The notes below the pieces were generated by a model. The model worked only from the letters and a program-made list of their open reading frames with translations, was not told where the DNA came from and made no database searches. From positions 1-6,646 of the forward strand of contig CAKSFP010000061.1 in the NCBI GenBank assembly GCA_934454585.1: a DNA stretch of 6,646 bases. Direction: 5' to 3'. The position numbers and the translations under genes are program-made. This document shows positions 5,925 through 6,646 of the stretch, piece after piece. This stretch comes from an uncultured Clostridia bacterium. Lineage in GTDB: Bacteria > Bacillota > Clostridia > UMGS1810. How positions within the stretch are numbered: position 1 is the stretch's first letter; each line of letters begins with the position of its first letter.

Positions 5925-6308
5925 ATGTTTTGTAAAAATTGCGGCAGAGAAGTAAACAGCAGTTATTGCTCAAACTGCGGTGCAAGGACTGCTGAAAATT
6001 ATAATTACAACAATACACATAATGTTAACTTAAACATCGGCAGGCAGTACAATCCGTATAAAACAAATACATATGCGATTTGGAGCCTGATTTTGGCTTG
6101 TACTTCGTTTGTTTTTGGTTGGCTTATAACTGCTGTAGTGGCAATTATTTTAGGTAATATGGCAAAAAATCAGATAAAAGAAAGAAGTGAGCAAGGATAT
6201 AATCTTGCATCAGCCGGTATTATCATAGGCTGGGTGAATGTTGGTTTGTCGATTTTTGCTGTTATGTTGATGATTGTTATTCTTGCGGGTGTTTCATTGC
6301 AGATATAA
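5925..6308 (+). CDS. Zinc-ribbon DUF4190-like membrane protein (127 aa)
   Basis: A short zinc ribbon (Cys 3, 6, 15 and 18: FCKNCG, YCSNCG) is followed by an Asn/Tyr-rich linker (23-49) and two hydrophobic hairpin segments at about 51-77 and 95-124. Between them lies a basic/polar loop, GNMAKNQIKERSEQGYNLASAG. The pattern of hydrophobic helix, LGxxAxxQI, a Gly turn and a second helix starting AGIIIGW matches DUF4190, a small membrane domain of unknown function. GAGGAG (5912-5917) lies seven bases before the ATG. It is the third zinc-ribbon membrane gene in a row, so it may be a small partner subunit of the two before it. No terminator with a T-tract follows directly. Confidence 0.88.
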   Translation: MFCKNCGREVNSSYCSNCGARTAENYNYNNTHNVNLNIGRQYNPYKTNTYAIWSLILACTSFVFGWLITAVVAIILGNMAKNQIKERSEQGYNLASAGIIIGWVNVGLSIFAVMLMIVILAGVSLQI

Positions 6309-6642
6309 TTATAATACTATAGGGAGAAATATCAGTCACAGTGCACACCTTTGTATTAATGACTTACAACCTGTTAACCGGACTTTCAAAAAATTATTGA
6401 GCTTTTATTCCCATAAGCCTAATATTTCCGGGACACTCGCCGGAAGATATTCAGATGTTGACAATACAAAATACATACAGCTTTTGAAAATATTTCAAGA
6501 AAAATATGGGTGTGTCTCAGCCTTATATAAGTTCATACAAAATTCGTCAATATCCATAAAAAAACGACAAGTATTTTATGACGGACAACGGAGCTTGTTT
6601 CATGCTGTTTTTCTGAAAACAAAAAAGGGTGCGGCAAGATGA
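6274..6642 (+). CDS. Unrecognised open frame without a clear start
   Basis: I do not recognise this frame. It stays open for 122 codons from a TTG inside the previous gene and has no in-frame ATG. An SD-like AGGGAG (6321-6326) is present but no usable start follows it at the right distance. Only TTG codons (for example 6397) occur later, without a binding site. The second half (from about 6460) has a balanced, protein-like composition with several Lys, Tyr and Phe. Its TGA (6640-6642) overlaps an ATG (6639-6641) preceded by AAGGG, a layout typical of adjacent genes, which is the best argument that it is, or was, coding. It could be a decayed gene with a lost start. No terminator or tRNA was seen in 6309-6646. 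Confidence 0.25.
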   Translation: MLFLRVFHCRYNYNTIGRNISHSAHLCINDLQPVNRTFKKLLSFYSHKPNISGTLAGRYSDVDNTKYIQLLKIFQEKYGCVSALYKFIQNSSISIKKRQVFYDGQRSLFHAVFLKTKKGAAR

Positions 6643-6646
6643 TATC
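6639..6646 (+). CDS. Possible start of a next gene, cut by the window edge
   Basis: ATG at 6639 follows AAGGG (6625-6629) with nine bases between and overlaps the stop of the preceding frame as ATGA. Only two codons plus two bases are present (Met-Ile), so nothing can be said about the product, and the ATG may be chance. Confidence 0.2.

Noticed and set aside
6312..6327. TAATAC followed by TATAGGGAGA, resembling a phage T7 promoter
   Set aside because: It matches both ends of the T7 promoter but lacks the seven bases in between, so spacing is wrong for T7 polymerase. It is probably chance in AT-rich DNA.
1..6646. CRISPR array, tRNA, rRNA, transposase or attachment site
   Set aside because: No regularly spaced repeats, cloverleaf sequence, transposase frame or paired direct repeats were seen on either strand.

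Overview
The window looks like chromosomal DNA of an anaerobic, probably gut-associated, Firmicute of the class Clostridia. This rests on strong AGGAGG-type ribosome binding sites, consensus sigma-A promoters, zinc-ribbon membrane proteins of a kind common in that class, and GGGCGACC palindromic repeats. The genus cannot be told from the sequence. Composition changes sharply: the left 2.6 kb (copA) is clearly GC-rich, while the right 3 kb is AT-rich.

Left part (1-2970, minus strand): a copper-exporting P1B-ATPase (copA) with one heavy-metal-associated (HMA) domain at its N-terminus and a second at its very C-terminus. The C-terminal domain looks like a fused CopZ copper chaperone. The linker still holds a good Shine-Dalgarno site and ATG, so a free 67-residue chaperone could also be made from the same mRNA. 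Upstream, and joined to copA by a TAATG stop/start overlap, is a truncated AraC-type regulator that keeps only its second helix-turn-helix. A good promoter lies inside that frame. A palindromic repeat follows copA at the left edge.

Middle (2940-3366): a gene graveyard with no intact gene. It holds the first ~52 codons of an N-acetylglucosamine-6-phosphate-deacetylase-like amidohydrolase, frameshifted in a G-run. This is joined directly to the last ~30 codons of what looks like a membrane transport permease. Then come a GC-rich hairpin with a T-tract on the minus strand (terminator of the regulator gene to its right), a perfect 12-bp inverted repeat, and about 100 bp (3263-3366) in which nothing is recognised.

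Right part (3367-6646): a 66-residue XRE-type regulator (minus) faces a three-gene operon (plus). The operon promoter is a perfect TTGACA-17-TATAAT. A 30-bp perfect palindrome covers its start point and a 14-bp near-copy of the palindrome core sits in its spacer, so tight repression by the divergent regulator is likely. All three operon proteins begin with a CxxC...CxxC zinc ribbon followed by membrane segments: a 202-residue protein with a Gln/Tyr-rich linker, a 521-residue protein with about five membrane segments and a large acidic C-terminal domain, and a 127-residue DUF4190-like protein. Their function is unknown. I read them as candidate subunits of one envelope complex or response. After them comes an open frame with no good start that overlaps (ATGA) a possible further gene cut by the window edge.
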